DNA from: Marivirga aurantiaca
Lineage (GTDB): Bacteria > Bacteroidota > Bacteroidia > Cytophagales > Cyclobacteriaceae
Reading direction: 5' to 3'
Assembly (NCBI RefSeq): GCF_016679925.1
Contig: NZ_JAEQBW010000001.1
Location: 1-64,000, forward strand
DNA length: 64,000 nucleotides
The translations under genes and the position numbers were made by a program. The notes below the pieces were generated by a model that was not told where the DNA came from, did no database searches, and saw only the letters and a program-made list of their open reading frames with translations. Below, piece by piece: positions 61,351 to 64,000 of this stretch. Each line of letters opens with the position of its first letter. The first letter of the stretch is position 1.

Positions 61351-63591
61351 ATGAGAATAACATTCTTTATCCTTTTATGTTTGGTTTTTAACCTCCGGGC
61401 TTTTTCACACCTCAATATCAAAGGAAAAATTATAAGTAATCAAACGAATCAGGCTTTGGTGGGTGCCACAATTACTTATGGTACATCCGGTAAAGGCACA
61501 GTGACGGATCAATTTGGGAATTTTCAATTGGAAGTGGATGCGGATAGTGTCGGGTTGCTTATTCAGTACGTAGGTTTTGAGAGTCAAATTATTTCTGTTA
61601 CCTCGCCTGAAAATGAACTTATTATCAAAATGAAATCCGGGGTGGTCATGCTAAAAGAAGTAGCCGCCACTTCCAATACTGCTGGAAGACTTAACCAATT
61701 AGCTAAGATAGATGTGCAACTCAAACCGGTTAATTCTTCGCAGGAAATATTAAGATACGTACCTGGTTTGTTCATTGCGCAACATGCCGGGGGAGGAAAA
61801 GCAGAACAGATTTTTCTGCGGGGTTTTGATATTGACCATGGAACTGATATTGCTATAAATGTAGATGGCAGGCCGGTAAATATGGTTTCGCATGCTCATG
61901 GCCAGGGTTATGCTGATCTGCATTTTGTTATCCCTGAGCTCATCGAGTCGATTGATTTTGACAAAGGCCCCTATTATGCCGATCAAGGTAATTTTAATAC
62001 GGCAGGTTACGTGGATTTCAGAACTAAGAACAAGTTGGATAAAAGTCTGGTGAAAATTGAAGGAGGACAATTTAACACCATCAGGTCTTTAGTGGCCATG
62101 GACGTGTTGGAAAAAAAAGGTGAGGATAAAAATCAAAATGCTTACGTTGCAGGTGATTTTATGTTAACAGATGGGCCTTTTGAGAGCCCTCAAAATTTTT
62201 ACAGATACAACCTTTTTGGTAAGTTCAATCAAATGATCAATTCACAAAAAATGCTTACCCTGCAAGCCTCTAGTTTTAGAAGTGAATGGGATCATTCCGG
62301 GCAAATCCCTTTGAGGGCAGTTGAACAAGGTTTGATTACGCGCTTTGGAGCCATTGATGATACGGAAGGCGGAAATACAGGAAGAACAGATATTAGTGCC
62401 AGGTTAGATGAAAAAATTGGAGAGAATAGCTATCTCGAGAATATGCTCTATTTTACTAAATACGATTTTGAACTTTATTCTAATTTTACCTTCTTTTTGG
62501 AAGATCCTGTGAATGGTGATCAGATTAGGCAGAAGGAGGAAAGAAATATCTTTGGTTACCAATCCATTTATACAAATGAAGCTAGATTAGGAAGCCGCCA
62601 ACTCGCCAGTAGAGCAGGCGTAGGCTTCCGTCATGATAAAATTACAGGTAATGAACTGTCCCATTCTTTAAATCGTCAAACTACCTTGAACAGACTCGCA
62701 TTGGGCGATGTAACGGAATCAAATGTGTATGCTTTTGTGGATGAGTCTACAACTATTGGCAAATTGACGATTAACGCAGGCTTAAGGCTGGACTACTTTA
62801 AGTTTAATTATATAGACCAGCTCCTAGCTACTTTTGCCAGACAGACAGAAGATGAAATGGTACTTAGTCCTAAATTGAATTTTAATTACCAGTTAAATCG
62901 GGAAGTAAATATTTTCCTTAAATCAGGAGTTGGTTTTCATTCCAATGATACCCGGGTAGTAGTGGTACAAGGTGGGGAATCAACTTTGCCTAAGGCTTAT
63001 GGGTTTGATTTTGGATCAAAATTCAAACCCTTGCCCAACCTTTATATGGATGTAGCTCTCTGGTATTTGTTTCTGGAACAAGAATTTGTATACGTGGGTG
63101 ATGCAGGTATTGTGGAACCTGGTGGCAAAACTGAACGCAAAGGAGTTGATGTGTCCGCACGATATCAAATATTGCCGTGGCTTTACATGGATGTAGATTT
63201 CAACTGGACAGATCCGAAAAGTATAGACGAGGCTGAAGGTGAGAATTATATTCCTTTGGCACCTGTTTACTCTGCTGTAGGAGGGTTCACTTTTAAGCAT
63301 GCCTCAGGAATAAATGGTGGGTTTAGGTTCAGGTATTTGGGTGACAGACCTGCAAATGAAGATTATTCCGAAACGGCTGTCGGCTATACAGTGGCAGATG
63401 CTAACATCAATTACACACAGCAAAAATGGGAGATAGGACTAATGGTGGATAATATTTTCGATGCTGATTGGAGAGAAGCACAATTTGACACAGAGTCCAG
63501 ATTATACAACGAAGCTCAGCCAGTAAGTGAAGTACACTTTACTCCCGGCATGCCCTTTTTTCTAAGAGCTAAATTTTCACTTTTCTTTTAA
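61351..63591 (+). CDS. TonB-dependent receptor with His-rich plug
   Basis: A 746-residue outer-membrane receptor. Signal peptide (MRITFFILLCLVFNLRAFS), carboxypeptidase-regulatory-like domain (about 20-105; GKIISNQTNQALVGATITYGTSGKGTVTDQFGNFQLEV), plug (about 115-225) with VPGLFIAQHAGGGKAEQIFLRGFDIDHGTD and DGRPVNMVSHAHGQGYADLHFVIPE, then the barrel. The His in IDHGTD and MVSHAHGQ suggest metal or metal-complex uptake, an inference only. It ends with an aromatic Phe, FFLRAKFSLFF, as barrel proteins should. An NTF2-like gene follows after 11 bases. Confidence 0.93.
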   Translation: MRITFFILLCLVFNLRAFSHLNIKGKIISNQTNQALVGATITYGTSGKGTVTDQFGNFQLEVDADSVGLLIQYVGFESQIISVTSPENELIIKMKSGVVMLKEVAATSNTAGRLNQLAKIDVQLKPVNSSQEILRYVPGLFIAQHAGGGKAEQIFLRGFDIDHGTDIAINVDGRPVNMVSHAHGQGYADLHFVIPELIESIDFDKGPYYADQGNFNTAGYVDFRTKNKLDKSLVKIEGGQFNTIRSLVAMDVLEKKGEDKNQNAYVAGDFMLTDGPFESPQNFYRYNLFGKFNQMINSQKMLTLQASSFRSEWDHSGQIPLRAVEQGLITRFGAIDDTEGGNTGRTDISARLDEKIGENSYLENMLYFTKYDFELYSNFTFFLEDPVNGDQIRQKEERNIFGYQSIYTNEARLGSRQLASRAGVGFRHDKITGNELSHSLNRQTTLNRLALGDVTESNVYAFVDESTTIGKLTINAGLRLDYFKFNYIDQLLATFARQTEDEMVLSPKLNFNYQLNREVNIFLKSGVGFHSNDTRVVVVQGGESTLPKAYGFDFGSKFKPLPNLYMDVALWYLFLEQEFVYVGDAGIVEPGGKTERKGVDVSARYQILPWLYMDVDFNWTDPKSIDEAEGENYIPLAPVYSAVGGFTFKHASGINGGFRFRYLGDRPANEDYSETAVGYTVADANINYTQQKWEIGLMVDNIFDADWREAQFDTESRLYNEAQPVSEVHFTPGMPFFLRAKFSLFF

Positions 63592-63602
63592 ATAACACAA
63601 TT

Positions 63603-64000
63603 ATGAAACATGTATTGATATTGGTCATCACTTTACTATTAGCTACTTATTCCTTTGCTCAAAATGATAAGGATAAAATCGATATTGTGATGGATGCCTG
63701 GCACAAGGCGGCAGCTACAGCCAATGAAGAAGTTTTTTTCGGTTCTATGACAGCTGATGGAATATATCTGGGGACTGATAAAACGGAAAAATGGACACGT
63801 GATGAAATGAAAGAGTGGTCAAAAAAATATTTCGAGAGGGAAAGTGCATGGGCATTTACAGCCATCAGCAGGGATGTTTACTTTTCAGAAAATGGCAACA
63901 CTGCATGGTTCAATGAAAAACTGGATACGTGGATGGGTATTTGCAAAGGTACAGGTATTTTAGTCAATCAGAATGGCGAATGGAAAATTGCACTCTATGA
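63603..64000 (+). CDS. SnoaL/NTF2-like secreted protein (3' end outside window)
   Basis: ATG 63603 opens a frame that runs off the window. A signal peptide (MKHVLILVITLLLATYSFAQ) is followed by IDIVMDAWHKAAATANEEVFFGSMTADGIYLGTDKTEKWTRDEMKEW and FTAISRDVYFSENGNTAWFNEKLDTW, a SnoaL-like_3/NTF2-type pocket. These domains bind or turn over small molecules. It is downstream of the receptor by 11 bases and probably in the same operon. It ends incompletely here. Confidence 0.8.
   Translation, partial: MKHVLILVITLLLATYSFAQNDKDKIDIVMDAWHKAAATANEEVFFGSMTADGIYLGTDKTEKWTRDEMKEWSKKYFERESAWAFTAISRDVYFSENGNTAWFNEKLDTWMGICKGTGILVNQNGEWKIALY

Noticed and set aside
1-64000. CRISPR arrays, tRNA and rRNA genes, transposases, integrase genes
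   Set aside because: None was recognised on either strand; regularly spaced identical short repeats are absent and the attC-like sites are not CRISPR.

Overview
The window comes from a low-GC member of the Bacteroidota, probably a free-living Cytophagales-type bacterium. The lineage call rests on TonB-dependent receptors paired with a DUF4249 lipoprotein, many DUF families common in that phylum (DUF4919, DUF3667, DUF4157), and promoters with the Bacteroidota -7 element TAnnTTTG. The species cannot be named from the sequence.

Region 1 (1-11086) is an array of integron-type gene cassettes, all on the + strand, and is the most unusual part. Eleven imperfect palindromes (attC-like sites A-K) alternate with short genes. 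Right after each G|TT cut point the first bases of a cassette are the reverse complement of the R'' end of that same cassette's own site, and this differs from cassette to cassette. This is the footprint expected if each unit once closed into a circle and was inserted by integron-type recombination. Cargo: a DUF4919 fragment, a possible PD-(D/E)XK-like protein, an HNH nuclease, a HigB/HigA toxin-antitoxin pair, a SMEK-domain protein, a lipoprotein esterase, a frameshifted erythromycin-esterase homologue, small membrane proteins and a short M1 aminopeptidase. No integrase gene lies in the window.

Region 2 (11087-19750) is accessory. Two DUF4157 (eCIS-core) proteins with different C-termini look like cargo toxins of an extracellular contractile injection system. 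They share a repeated leader block and flank an AlkX/YcaQ-type DNA glycosylase gene. An HxlR/DoxX divergent pair, small membrane proteins, candidate decayed attC remnants and dispersed repeats follow.

Region 3 (19751-50879) is mostly ordinary chromosome: xseA with a UspA protein and a previously uncalled 56-residue membrane protein; a CHAT-TPR protein; an ECF sigma factor with a membrane partner; plsC; an M24 peptidase; a pfkA/BadF/ROK sugar-kinase operon divergent from a Nudix-fold regulator with a symmetrical promoter region; asnB; an APS-type sulfonucleotide reductase; metG; pyruvate carboxylase; aconitase.

Region 4 (50880-64000) starts with a decayed RND-type transporter gene. It continues with an operon of TonB-dependent receptor, DUF4249 lipoprotein and a large secreted protein with an MG2-like start and a plug-like tail, a five-gene minus-strand operon containing dtd, and a second TonB-dependent receptor followed by an NTF2-like gene cut by the window end. 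No rRNA, tRNA, CRISPR or transposase gene was found.
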